In this document: piece by piece, positions 11,473-25,227 of the stretch
Layout: each line of letters opens with the position of its first letter
Numbering within the stretch: position 1 is the stretch's first letter
NCBI GenBank assembly: GCA_032622095.1
Contig: CP136063.1
Location: forward strand, 177,855,956 to 177,919,955
Direction of reading: 5' to 3'
DNA from: Siphonodentalium dalli
Lineage: Eukaryota > Mollusca > Scaphopoda > Gadilida > Siphonodentaliidae
Length of the DNA: 64,000 nucleotides
Made by a program: the position numbers and the translations under genes
Notes under the pieces: generated by a model
The model's database searches: none
What the model saw: the letters and a program-made list of their open reading frames with translations, nothing else
Told to the model about the DNA's origin: nothing

Positions 11473-14399
11473 CAGGGCCTGGAACCTACGTCACCGGAAG
11501 GGTAACCCTACATCAAAATAACTGTAAATAAAGTTCGACTCGCCACTTCGACATCGTTTTTTAAATAAATACAATCGATTTCGATGTAGTATTATAAGCA
11601 AAGGAGCTATGCGACCTGCAAATCTCAACAAATACAGAAACCGAAAATCGGAAAGAATTGCTTATAATGAGAATTTCGCGTTCGCAATTCAAAATCGCGT
11701 CCGATTTCCTATTTTCGTGCAGGTGTTAACGCCAACATTTCATGTTCTCCGCGCCCTAAACTCATTTAAAAACCGTATACATTGAGTTTCGGGATATTAT
11801 AAATGCTACAATTTGAATCAATAACAAAAAAATAACTTCTCCGTGGTTTGTTTGTAAATTTCGTAAGACACAAAGAATTTTTATGAATTTGTCTATTAAT
11901 GGTAACGCCCACATCGCGTTGACGCTCACATAATATTGGCCTGTTTGCACTAACAATTGAGTCACCATCCGTATAATCCGGTAGATGAACTATTAACGAT
12001 CGTGTTCACATATACACACTCTGTTAAATGCGTTACAATACACAAATGGCTGTTATAGAGATGCCAATATACTATTTGATAATACTATATATAAAGACGA
12101 ACATAAATTCATGGCATAATCAGGGATAATCATTGTTTTTATGTTCTCGTTGTATATTCGGTAGTTTAATTAAGTGTATGTCATGTCATTCGTTCTCTTA
12201 TTCCATATTCATTGTAGTATTACTTTGTTATTCCAGTCTATTTCCGTTGGTTGAATCCATGTCAATTTGTTCATAAATCCAGTTTCGTCTGATAGTTGTG
12301 GTTAAAACATTATCATGCAATAAAGATTTCTTTAATTATATTCTATTACTAACAATACATTGTTTACCCATGTTTATTGATAATGAATTGAATGTGTTAT
12401 TCGGTCCAGGAACCTTCGTTGTCAAACAATTAATCTGGTCACGCATCAATTATATTCGCAATCCAAAACCAAAACATCGGGATATATGTAACGGATAAAT
12501 ACATTTTCAAACACCCTGACCCATCATCAGTCAATAATCATAAAGTATGTTTAGGTACTCAAGTCCCAAAAACTAATTGGTCACATATATATTAACTATA
12601 GCAGGTTATATAGTGAATTGTGAACATAATATATGGTTCCTGTGGCTGGATATTCATTTAGTTTGGTTATGTTTAACATTATATATTACAAAATTTTATA
12701 TAAACTGGATATTCCGTTTATTGAATACTTTTGCATACAAAAATGATATATATACAAGGAAAAAAATTAACTTAAAGTTGAATAGAAGAAAAAATTACAA
12801 CAAAAAGAGGCTTGTTGTGTCGTCTAAGAGGGGGGGGGCTAAAAAAGAAATCCGTATATAGGACCGGGGTGGGTGGGTGATCCAGAGGCGGAAAAAATCG
12901 TGCTTGTAATTTTTTTCTATATAGCTATTATAGCAGCTATAGTGACTCTTTGGCCTCAGATTTAGCAACATTCTGGATTTCACAGGATCCCGGACCACTT
13001 CACAGTGAACCACCGTAATAGCGTTCAGGAAACTTATTATCAGCGGAAGAAATATTTAGTAACACAATTAATATATTACCCAGTTGTATTACTTGAATAA
13101 AAGTAATAAAACATAAAAACTATCACAAATTGGATACTACATGGTGAATACTCAATGATGACTATATATCATTAACATGATTGTTGCATAACATGAAATT
13201 GAAAAGGGTATCTCATAAATTTCTAATGTCGGAAATACTGTCTTGTCCTGGCATGTAATCAAATTCATTCCTTCTGGTTATTTCTCATCTTGAATGATTG
13301 CAAGTAATGTTAATTTGCAACAATTATCCAAATAAAACTGAATTGGTCATGATGAATGACCGTTAACTGTTTACTGCTCAGACAATCCCAACTGAAGGTG
13401 ACGCTATTCTCATTGAATTTCCGAACTTCATCTTGGAGCTTTACTGCTCAACAAGACTAAACTAAAATACTAATTGTATACTGTTTATATCACTTACAAA
13501 TAGATGAACTGAAATAAAGTGATGCATTCAGATGCATTAAGAAATGACATTCAATTCTTCATTCTGGTCTATCACCATACCAAACCACATCAAAATTCGA
13601 CAACCGACACTTAACTTATATTGCAAAAGCTTTGTACGGACTGAATTTCATGAAGTCGAACAGGGCCCATAACTCTGGTAGGCATTAATAGTCACAACCC
13701 GTGATATTATGCATATTCTTTCCCCATTTCTGGTCCGTCACCATGCCATAGGGCATAACAATATGACAACCGACTCTTGAGTTATAATGCAAAATGATTG
13801 TACAGACGGACGGATCGAGACGTCAGCTATATACCCGCCGACTAATATTGGGCGGTATAATAACCATATATCTATGTGTATACCTAACCAAAAACAATTC
13901 CCCTCCCCACCCCACCCCACCCCACCCCGGTGGAGAAGACTTAAAATAGTTCTTTGGTCATCTACAAATAATTGTGGAACCCCTGACCTGTTTACCACTA
14001 TTTACACTGGTCAGTGTTCTCTGTCAGACACAACGCACTCGATTTATTAAGGCTATAATGGGGTCTAGGGCGATTTGTGACATATAGTGTACCTACACAA
14101 TGCTTTATTATTGTTGTTAGATACTGAAAACACCAGGAAACGTCTGGAAATACAGTTTATTTTTCGTTTCTTTCTGAGCTGTGTTTACCAATTAGTAAGA
14201 CAGTTAACACACTTATTGAAAAACGGCTAAAATAAACTCTGAAATTTTGATAAAAACATGAGAAAGAGGGGATGGGTCCCCAAAGTTTTGGAGGAAAACA
14301 AATTTTTTTGGGGTGGTGGGTCCCTCTGGTCGGAAAAAAACCTTTTTGCTGTGTAATTTTTTTCCAGACCCCACCCCCCCCCTGGCTGGCTCAACCAAT

Positions 14400-14480
14400 T
14401 TTCGTAGCTGGTTATCTAGCTAAGCCGGCTTAGTCACGACGTTCGTGGCTGACGAAATATGGCGGCTCAGTCGGCTGATA
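14400..14480 (+). promoter_or_regulatory. Palindrome and ATGGCGGC element in array unit (also in units 2-4)
   Basis: The palindrome 'taagccggctta' (about 14421-14432) is followed by 'aaatATGGCGGC' (14456-14466). That motif is typical of YY1-type start-site elements at animal promoters. The frame from this ATG stays open for only about two dozen codons. A captured promoter or first exon is possible, but nothing downstream confirms it. Confidence 0.3.
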
Positions 14481-15819
14481 CGTTATCATTCGGAGTATTT
14501 CGTTTCCGAAATTTTCCTAAAACCCGGTTATAGACACCCGCTGGTTTTAGCGTTTGTTGTGAACCCGAAGAATTCCAGACCACGCGTGTTTTGTTTTTTT
14601 TGGTGTTGGGCTTTTCCGTTATGCCGAGAATACACGAAGGACTCAGAAAATGACTGGCAGGGATGTACTATGTAGTTTCCCATCTATACAATCGGTATAA
14701 GTTAAATTGCGACTTCTGTCGACTTCAGACGGCTATCATCACTGGCATCTTGCGATATATGCATGCATCATAGAATGCTGAATCCGATAGTATTGATATA
14801 TAATATGTCAAACTATTTTCTATTACCTTAAATTCTACATCTCATGTGCATATATTGACAAATGTAAGCGAAATGAGACTGAGTCGTGTCGAAATAAACG
14901 ATTTAGCCATCGGCAGTCACTGCATTTAATTAGTATATAAGAATGACGGTGTGTGTTGTCAATTTAGATATAACATTTGTAAAAATAACTACTTTGAACA
15001 AGATTATTCTACACTTCTATTCGATCACCTTACCGGAGTGTTTCACATCACTTTAACGGTTTTTTCTTTTATTAATTTCAGAAACATTTGAACTTGAAAC
15101 AAAAATTTTATAATACAACTTAAAGCTTCTTACTGGTTCAACTCAAGCAGTGGCGATATTGCGTTTATTCATTTATCAAAGTTTGGTTTATTTTAGCCTA
15201 TAATTATACATGTATATGATGCATCAACCAGAATGACCCTTTTTCTTATTCCCTATAATAATATTGATATATAAAGGTCATATAATTACTTATTAATTTA
15301 TTCATTTGTCTTGTGATAGTTATTCCGTGAAAAACGTATTAATTAGCCTGCCACAAGTGAAGTAGTCTACTTTTGAGCCGATGTATACCGATTCGCATCG
15401 GCAATATTCGGGGATCTTATAGCGAGGGGTGAATTATACTCTTGCGCTTCCATAAGTTCCATTAACTGTAAAGGCATACACTACTCACTAGTCCTAAAAC
15501 TAATTGTGATATTCGGCAAGTGAAAGAAAGAATTCAGCCAAATTTCCGATTTTGGAATCAAATGTTGACTATATGTAGGCGTTACCATTTATGTCACAAT
15601 TCCAGTTTTAAAGTCAATGTAGGCGTTACCATTTCAAAACTCTGAAACATGCCTCGAAAATTGGTGACGGAAACCACCTGAATGCGATAATCTTTACAAC
15701 CGTTACATATATATCTCGGTATAGATGACTGTGAGCTAGCAAACAATGTTTTACAGCTCATAAGCAATGATTTTTTTAGTGGTTTATGAACATAGTTTGC
15801 AAAAACGATAAATACTCAC

Positions 15820-15845
15820 TTCGAGTCGCACCGAGCAGCCGCCAT
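15820..15845 (-). other. Possible first coding exon next to the right TIR of each unit
   Basis: On the minus strand, just inside the right terminus, 'aaaATGGCGGCTGC' begins a short frame (M-A-A-A-R-C-D-S). It runs directly into a good splice-donor match, GTGAGT (15819-15814). The same sequence is in all units. It could be the first exon of a lost transposase or of a captured host gene. No matching acceptor and downstream exon could be identified, so this is only suggestive. Confidence 0.25.
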
Positions 15846-15890
15846 TTTTCGGTGAAAAACTTTGTTTTATGACGTAGGTTCCAGCCCCTG

Positions 15891-18800
15891 CAGGGCCTGG
15901 AACCTACGTCACCGGAAGGGTAACCCTACATCAAAATAACTGTAAATAAAGTTCGACTCGCCACTTCGACATCGTTTTTTAAATAAATACAATCGATTTC
16001 GATGTAGTATTATAAGCAAAGGAGCTATGCGACCTGCAAATCTCAACAAATACAGAAACCGAAAATCGGAAAGAATTGCTTATAATGAGAATTTCGCGTT
16101 CGCAATTCAAAATCGCGTCCGATTTCCTATTTTCGTGCAGGTGTTAACGCCAACATTTCATGTTCTCCGCGCCCTAAACTCATTTAAAAACCGTATACAT
16201 TGAGTTTCGGGATATTATAAATGCTACAATTTGAATCAATAACAAAAAAATAACTTCTCCGTGGTTTGTTTGTAAATTTCGTAAGACACAAAGAATTTTT
16301 ATGAATTTGTCTATTAATGGTAACGCCCACATCGCGTTGACGCTCACATAATATTGGCCTGTTTGCACTAACAATTGAGTCACCATCCGTATAATCCGGT
16401 AGATGAACTATTAACGATCGTGTTCACATATACACACTCTGTTAAATGCGTTACAATACACAAATGGCTGTTATAGAGATGCCAATATACTATTTGATAA
16501 TACTATATATAAAGACGAACATAAATTCATGGCATAATCAGGGATAATCATTGTTTTTATGTTCTCGTTGTATATTCGGTAGTTTAATTAAGTGTATGTC
16601 ATGTCATTCGTTCTCTTATTCCATATTCATTGTAGTATTACTTTGTTATTCCAGTCTATTTCCGTTGGTTGAATCCATGTCAATTTGTTCATAAATCCAG
16701 TTTCGTCTGATAGTTGTGGTTAAAACATTATCATGCAATAAAGATTTCTTTAATTATATTCTATTACTAACAATACATTGTTTACCCATGTTTATTGATA
16801 ATGAATTGAATGTGTTATTCGGTCCAGGAACCTTCGTTGTCAAACAATTAATCTGGTCACGCATCAATTATATTCGCAATCCAAAACCAAAACATCGGGA
16901 TATATGTAACGGATAAATACATTTTCAAACACCCTGACCCATCATCAGTCAATAATCATAAAGTATGTTTAGGTACTCAAGTCCCAAAAACTAATTGGTC
17001 ACATATATATTAACTATAGCAGGTTATATAGTGAATTGTGAACATAATATATGGTTCCTGTGGCTGGATATTCATTTAGTTTGGTTATGTTTAACATTAT
17101 ATATTACAAAATTTTATATAAACTGGATATTCCGTTTATTGAATACTTTTGCATACAAAAATGATATATATACAAGGAAAAAAATTAACTTAAAGTTGAA
17201 TAGAAGAAAAAATTACAACAAAAAGAGGCTTGTTGTGTCGTCTAAGAGGGGGGGGGGGGGGCTAAAAAAGAAATCCGTATATAGGACCGGGGTGGGTGGG
17301 TGATCCAGAGGCGGAAAAAATCGTGCTTGTAATTTTTTTCTATATAGCTATTATAGCAGCTATAGTGACTCTTTGGCCTCAGATTTAGCAACATTCTGGA
17401 TTTCACAGGATCCCGGACCACTTCACAGTGAACCACCGTAATAGCGTTCAGGAAACTTATTATCAACGGAAGAAATATTTAGTAACACAATTAATATATT
17501 ACCCAGTTGTATTACTTGAATAAAAGTAATAAAACATAAAAACTATCACAAATTGGATACTACATGGTGAATACTCAATGATGACTATATATCATTAACA
17601 TGATTGTTGCATAACATGAAATTGAAAAGGGTATCTCATAAATTTCTAATGTCGGAAATACTGTCTTGTCCTGGCATGTAATCAAATTCATTCCTTCTGG
17701 TTATTTCTCATCTTGAATGATTGCAAGTAATGTTAATTTGCAACAATTATCCAAATAAAACTGAATTGGTCATGATGAATGACCGTTAACTGTTTACTGC
17801 TCAGACAATCCCAACTGAAGGTGACGCTATTCTCATTGAATTTCCGAACTTCATCTTGGAGCTTTACTGCTCAACAAGACTAAACTAAAATACTAATTGT
17901 ATACTGTTTATATCACTTACAAATAGATGAACTGAAATAAAGTGATGCATTCAGATGCATTAAGAAATGACATTCAATTCTTCATTCTGGTCTATCACCA
18001 TACCAAACCACATCAAAATTCGACAACCGACACTTAACTTATATTGCAAAAGCTTTGTACGGACTGAATTTCATGAAGTCGAACAGGGCCCATAACTCTG
18101 GTAGGCATTAATAGTCACAACCCGTGATATTATGCATATTCTTTCCCCATTTCTGGTCCGTCACCATGCCATAGGGCATAACAATATGACAACCGACTCT
18201 TGAGTTATAATGCAAAATGATTGTACAGACGGACGGATCGAGACGTCAGCTATATACCCGCCGACTAATATTGGGCGGTATAATAACCATATATCTATGT
18301 GTATACCTAACCAAAAACAATTCCCCTCCCCACCCCACCCCACCCCACCCCGGTGGAGAAGACTTAAAATAGTTCTTTGGTCATCTACAAATAATTGTGG
18401 AACCCCTGACCTGTTTACCACTATTTACACTGGTCAGTGTTCTCTGTCAGACACAACGCACTCGATTTATTAAGGCTATAATGGGGTCTAGGGCGATTTG
18501 TGACATATAGTGTACCTACACAATGCTTTATTATTGTTGTTAGATACTGAAAACACCAGGAAACGTCTGGAAATACAGTTTATTTTTCGTTTCTTTCTGA
18601 GCTGTGTTTACCAATTAGTAAGACAGTTAACACACTTATTGAAAAACGGCTAAAAAAAACTCTGAAATTTTGATAAAAACATGAGAAAGAGGGGATGGGT
18701 CCCCAAAGTTTTGGAGGAAAACAAAATTTTTTGGGGTGGTGGGTCCCTCTGGTCGGAAAAAAACCTTTTTGCTGTGTAATTTTTTTCCAGACCCCACCCC

Positions 18801-20312
18801 CCCCTGGCTGGCTCAACCAATTTTCGTAGCTGGTTATCTAGCTAAGCCGGCTTAGTCACGACGTTCGTGGCTGACGAAATATGGCGGCTCAGTCGGCTGA
18901 TACGTTATCATTCGGAGTATTTCGTTTCCGAAATTTTCCTAAAACCCGGTTATAGACACCCGCTGGTTTTAGCGTTTGTTGTGAACCCGAAGAATTCCAG
19001 ACCACGCGTGTTTTGTTTTTTTTGGTGTTGGGCTTTTCCGTTATGCCGAGAATACACGAAGGACTCAGAAAATGACTGGCAGGGATGTACTATGTAGTTT
19101 CCCATCTATACAATCGGTATAAGTTAAATTGCGACTTCTGTCGACTTCAGACGGCTATCATCACTGGCATCTTGCGATATATGCATGCATCATAGAATGC
19201 TGAATCCGATAGTATTGATATATAATATGTCAAACTATTTTCTATTACCTTAAATTCTACATCTCATGTGCATATATTGACAAATGTAAGCGAAATGAGA
19301 CTGAGTCGTGTCGAAATAAACGATTTAGCCATCGGCAGTCACTGCATTTAATTAGTATATAAGAATGACGGTGTGTGTTGTCAATTTAGATATAACATTT
19401 GTAAAAATAACTACTTTGAACAAGATTATTCTACACTTCTATTCGATCACCTTACCGGAGTGTTTCACATCACTTTAACGGTTTTTTCTTTTATTAATTT
19501 CAGAAACATTTGAACTTGAAACAAAAATTTTATAATACAACTTAAAGCTTCTTACTGGTTCAACTCAAGCAGTGGCGATATTGCGTTTATTCATTTATCA
19601 AAGTTTGGTTTATTTTAGCCTATAATTATACATGTATATGATGCATCAACCAGAATGACCCTTTTTCTTATTCCCTATAATAATATTGATATATAAAGGT
19701 CATATAATTACTTATTAATTTATTCATTTGTCTTGTGATAGTTATTCCGTGAAAAACGTATTAATTAGCCTGCCACAAGTGAAGTAGTCTACTTTTGAGC
19801 CGATGTATACCGATTCGCATCGGCAATATTCGGGGATCTTATAGCGAGGGGTGAATTATACTCTTGCGCTTCCATAAGTTCCATTAACTGTAAAGGCATA
19901 CACTACTCACTAGTCCTAAAACTAATTGTGATATTCGGCAAGTGAAAGAAAGAATTCAGCCAAATTTCCGATTTTGGAATCAAATGTTGACTATATGTAG
20001 GCGTTACCATTTATGTCACAATTCCAGTTTTAAAGTCAATGTAGGCGTTACCATTTCAAAACTCTGAAACATGCCTCGAAAATTGGTGACGGAAACCACC
20101 TGAATGCGATAATCTTTACAACCGTTACATATATATCTCGGTATAGATGACTGTGAGCTAGCAAACAATGTTTTACAGCTCATAAGCAATGATTTTTTTA
20201 GTGGTTTATGAACATAGTTTGCAAAAACGATAAATACTCACTTCGAGTCGCACCGAGCAGCCGCCATTTTTCGGTGAAAAACTTTGTTTTATGACGTAGG
20301 TTCCAGCCCCTG
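15891..20312 (+). mobile_element. Array unit 2 (4422 bp)
   Basis: Same termini and internal landmarks as unit 1. It has a longer G-run (14 G, 17248-17261) and a shorter C-run (8 C, 18797-18804), which together account for the 4-base length difference. One visible substitution is 'tatcaacgg' where other units have 'tatcagcgg' (about 17461-17469). Confidence 0.85.
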
Positions 20313-23300
20313 CAGGGCCTGGAACCTACGTCACCGGAAGGGTAACCCTACATCAAAATAACTGTAAATAAAGTTCGACTCGCCACTTCGACATCGTTTT
20401 TTTAAATAAATACAATCGATTTCGATGTAGTATTATAAGCAAAGGAGCTATGCGACCTGCAAATCTCAACAAATACAGAAACCGAAAATCGGAAAGAATT
20501 GCTTATAATGAGAATTTCGCGTTCGCAATTCAAAATCGCGTCCGATTTCCTATTTTCGTGCAGGTGTTAACGCCAACATTTCATGTTCTCCGCGCCCTAA
20601 ACTCATTTAAAAACCGTATACATTGAGTTTCGGGATATTATAAATGCTACAATTTGAATCAATAACAAAAAAATAACTTCTCCGTGGTTTGTTTGTAAAT
20701 TTCGTAAGACACAAAGAATTTTTATGAATTTGTCTATTAATGGTAACGCCCACATCGCGTTGACGCTCACATAATATTGGCCTGTTTGCACTAACAATTG
20801 AGTCACCATCCGTATAATCCGGTAGATGAACTATTAACGATCGTGTTCACATATACACACTCTGTTAAATGCGTTACAATACACAAATGGCTGTTATAGA
20901 GATGCCAATATACTATTTGATAATACTATATATAAAGACGAACATAAATTCATGGCATAATCAGGGATAATCATTGTTTTTATGTTCTCGTTGTATATTC
21001 GGTAGTTTAATTAAGTGTATGTCATGTCATTCGTTCTCTTATTCCATATTCATTGTAGTATTACTTTGTTATTCCAGTCTATTTCCGTTGGTTGAATCCA
21101 TGTCAATTTGTTCATAAATCCAGTTTCGTCTGATAGTTGTGGTTAAAACATTATCATGCAATAAAGATTTCTTTAATTATATTCTATTACTAACAATACA
21201 TTGTTTACCCATGTTTATTGATAATGAATTGAATGTGTTATTCGGTCCAGGAACCTTCGTTGTCAAACAATTAATCTGGTCACGCATCAATTATATTCGC
21301 AATCCAAAACCAAAACATCGGGATATATGTAACGGATAAATACATTTTCAAACACCCTGACCCATCATCAGTCAATAATCATAAAGTATGTTTAGGTACT
21401 CAAGTCCCAAAAACTAATTGGTCACATATATATTAACTATAGCAGGTTATATAGTGAATTGTGAACATAATATATGGTTCCTGTGGCTGGATATTCATTT
21501 AGTTTGGTTATGTTTAACATTATATATTACAAAATTTTATATAAACTGGATATTCCGTTTATTGAATACTTTTGCATACAAAAATGATATATATACAAGG
21601 AAAAAAATTAACTTAAAGTTGAATAGAAGAAAAAATTACAACAAAAAGAGGCTTGTTGTGTCGTCTAAGAGGGGGGGGGGCTAAAAAAGAAATCCGTATA
21701 TAGGACCGGGGTGGGTGGGTGATCCAGAGGCGGAAAAAATCGTGCTTGTAATTTTTTTCTATATAGCTATTATAGCAGCTATAGTGACTCTTTGGCCTCA
21801 GATTTAGCAACATTCTGGATTTCACAGGATCCCGGACCACTTCACAGTGAACCACCGTAATAGCGTTCAGGAAACTTATTATCAGCGGAAGAAATATTTA
21901 GTAACACAATTAATATATTACCCAGTTGTATTACTTGAATAAAAGTAATAAAACATAAAAACTATCACAAATTGGATACTACATGGTGAATACTCAATGA
22001 TGACTATATATCATTAACATGATTGTTGCATAACATGAAATTGAAAAGGGTATCTCATAAATTTCTAATGTCGGAAATACTGTCTTGTCCTGGCATGTAA
22101 TCAAATTCATTCCTTCTGGTTATTTCTCATCTTGAATGATTGCAAGTAATGTTAATTTGCAACAATTATCCAAATAAAACTGAATTGGTCATGATGAATG
22201 ACCGTTAACTGTTTACTGCTCAGACAATCCCAACTGAAGGTGACGCTATTCTCATTGAATTTCCGAACTTCATCTTGGAGCTTTACTGCTCAACAAGACT
22301 AAACTAAAATACTAATTGTATACTGTTTATATCACTTACAAATAGATGAACTGAAATAATGTGATGCATTCAGATGCATTAAGAAATGACATTCAATTCT
22401 TCATTCTGGTCTATCACCATACCAAACCACATCAAAATTCGACAACCGACACTTAACTTATATTGCAAAAGCTTTGTACGGACTGAATTTCATGAAGTCG
22501 AACAGGGCCCATAACTCTGGTAGGCATTAATAGTCACAACCCGTGATATTATGCATATTCTTTCCCCATTTCTGGTCCGTCACCATGCCATAGGGCATAA
22601 CAATATGACAACCGACTCTTGAGTTATAATGCAAAATGATTGTACAGACGGACGGATCGAGACGTCAGCTATATACCCGCCGACTAATATTGGGCGGTAT
22701 AATAACCATATATCTATGTGTATACCTAACCAAAAACAATTCCCCTCCCCACCCCACCCCACCCCACCCCGGTGGAGAAGACTTAAAATAGTTCTTTGGT
22801 CATCTACAAATAATTGTGGAACCCCTGACCTGTTTACCACTATTTACACTGGTCAGTGTTCTCTGTCAGACACAACGCACTCGATTTATTAAGGCTATAA
22901 TGGGGTCTAGGGCGATTTGTGACATATAGTGTACCTACACAATGCTTTATTATTGTTGTTAGATACTGAAAACACCAGGAAACGTCTGGAAATACAGTTT
23001 ATTTTTCGTTTCTTTCTGAGCTGTGTTTACCAATTAGTAAGACAGTTAACACACTTATTGAAAAACGGCTAAAAAAAACTCTGAAATTTTGATAAAAACA
23101 TGAGAAAGAGGGGATGGGTCCCCAAAGTTTTGGAGGAAAACAAAATTTTTTGGGGTGGTGGGTCCCTCTGGTCGGAAAAAAACCTTTTTGCTGTGTAATT
23201 TTTTTCCAGACCCCACCCCCCCCCCCCCCCCCCCCTGGCTGGCTCAACCAATTTTCGTAGCTGGTTATCTAGCTAAGCCGGCTTAGTCACGACGTTCGTG

Positions 23301-24742
23301 GCTGACGAAATATGGCGGCTCAGTCGGCTGATACGTTATCATTCGGAGTATTTCGTTTCCGAAATTTTCCTAAAACCCGGTTATAGACACCCGCTGGTTT
23401 TAGCGTTTGTTGTGAACCCGAAGAATTCCAGACCACGCGTGTTTTGTTTTTTTTGGTGTTGGGCTTTTCCGTTATGCCGAGAATACACGAAGGACTCAGA
23501 AAATGACTGGCAGGGATGTACTATGTAGTTTCCCATCTATACAATCGGTATAAGTTAAATTGCGACTTCTGTCGACTTCAGACGGCTATCATCACTGGCA
23601 TCTTGCGATATATGCATGCATCATAGAATGCTGAATCCGATAGTATTGATATATAATATGTCAAACTATTTTCTATTACCTTAAATTCTACATCTCATGT
23701 GCATATATTGACAAATGTAAGCGAAATGAGACTGAGTCGTGTCGAAATAAACGATTTAGCCATCGGCAGTCACTGCATTTAATTAGTATATAAGAATGAC
23801 GGTGTGTGTTGTCAATTTAGATATAACATTTGTAAAAATAACTACTTTGAACAAGATTATTCTACACTTCTATTCGATCACCTTACCGGAGTGTTTCACA
23901 TCACTTTAACGGTTTTTTCTTTTATTAATTTCAGAAACATTTGAACTTGAAACAAAAATTTTATAATACAACTTAAAGCTTCTTACTGGTTCAACTCAAG
24001 CAGTGGCGATATTGCGTTTATTCATTTATCAAAGTTTGGTTTATTTTAGCCTATAATTATACATGTATATGATGCATCAACCAGAATGACCCTTTTTCTT
24101 ATTCCCTATAATAATATTGATATATAAAGGTCATATAATTACTTATTAATTTATTCATTTGTCTTGTGATAGTTATTCCGTGAAAAACGTATTAATTAGC
24201 CTGCCACAAGTGAAGTAGTCTACTTTTGAGCCGATGTATACCGATTCGCATCGGCAATATTCGGGGATCTTATAGCGAGGGGTGAATTATACTCTTGCGC
24301 TTCCATAAGTTCCATTAACTGTAAAGGCATACACTACTCACTAGTCCTAAAACTAATTGTGATATTCGGCAAGTGAAAGAAAGAATTCAGCCAAATTTCC
24401 GATTTTGGAATCAAATGTTGACTATATGTAGGCGTTACCATTTATGTCACAATTCCAGTTTTAAAGTCAATGTAGGCGTTACCATTTCAAAACTCTGAAA
24501 CATGCCTCGAAAATTGGTGACGGAAACCACCTGAATGCGATAATCTTTACAACCGTTACATATATATCTCGGTATAGATGACTGTGAGCTAGCAAACAAT
24601 GTTTTACAGCTCATAAGCAATGATTTTTTTAGTGGTTTATGAACATAGTTTGCAAAAACGATAAATACTCACTTCGAGTCGCACCGAGCAGCCGCCATTT
24701 TTCGGTGAAAAACTTTGTTTTATGACGTAGGTTCCAGCCCCT
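20313..24742 (+). mobile_element. Array unit 3 (4430 bp)
   Basis: Same termini and landmarks. The C-run is expanded to 20 (23216-23235), which explains most of the extra length. One extra T lies in the T-run near 20400. A substitution 'aataatgtg' for 'aataaagtg' occurs near 22356-22362. Confidence 0.85.
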
Positions 24743-25192
24743 GCAGGGCCTGGAACCTACGTCACCGGAAGGGTAAGCAAAAATAGAATTCTTCGGCCGC
24801 TAAGATCCCCCGATGATTCCCGAACATCACTCGGTGCTAAGATCCCCCGAAGATTCCCGAACATCACTACCGAACCTGCGACGGAGATTCTTGGCACAAA
24901 CACACTGTGATCCACTGTGCATGTAACACGTTATCTACCATTCGTGTGACAGAATCCACCATACCGATTTCATTTTAAAAGTGTTTTTAAAGCCAAAATC
25001 GTTGGATTTGTGTCCGACGATTAGTTTTCTTGAGTAAATTGTCCCAACCTGCAAGTTTATTTGTGTCACACGATTAACTCGATTTGCTAAATTCTCCTAA
25101 CCTGCAATGGCACGCGCATAATTATGTCTAACGAAATTTAAATTCAATGGACAAAATCTCCCACACCTGTGTTTTTTATATAACTAAATACT

Positions 25193-25227
<35 letters not shown>

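Larger units (their letters stand above)
11473..15890 (+). mobile_element. Array unit 1 (4418 bp, TIR-bounded transposon-like unit)
   Basis: The left terminus is CAGGGCCTGGAACCTACGTC. The complement of the right terminus is CAGGGGCTGGAACCTACGTC (one mismatch). Subterminal motifs: 'taatggtaacgcccacat' at about 11896-11913, and two inverted counterparts 'tgtaggcgttaccattt' at about 15574-15590 and 15619-15634. Low-complexity tracts: G-run 12830-12838, a CCCCA series around 13900-13928, C-run 14374-14382. A hairpin 'gccgatg…catcggc' lies at about 15378-15404. Several frames of 60-87 codons recur in every unit only because the units are nearly identical; none matches a protein I recognise. The superfamily is unclear: the CAGGG ends recall hAT, but the 5-bp duplication does not. 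Confidence 0.8.
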
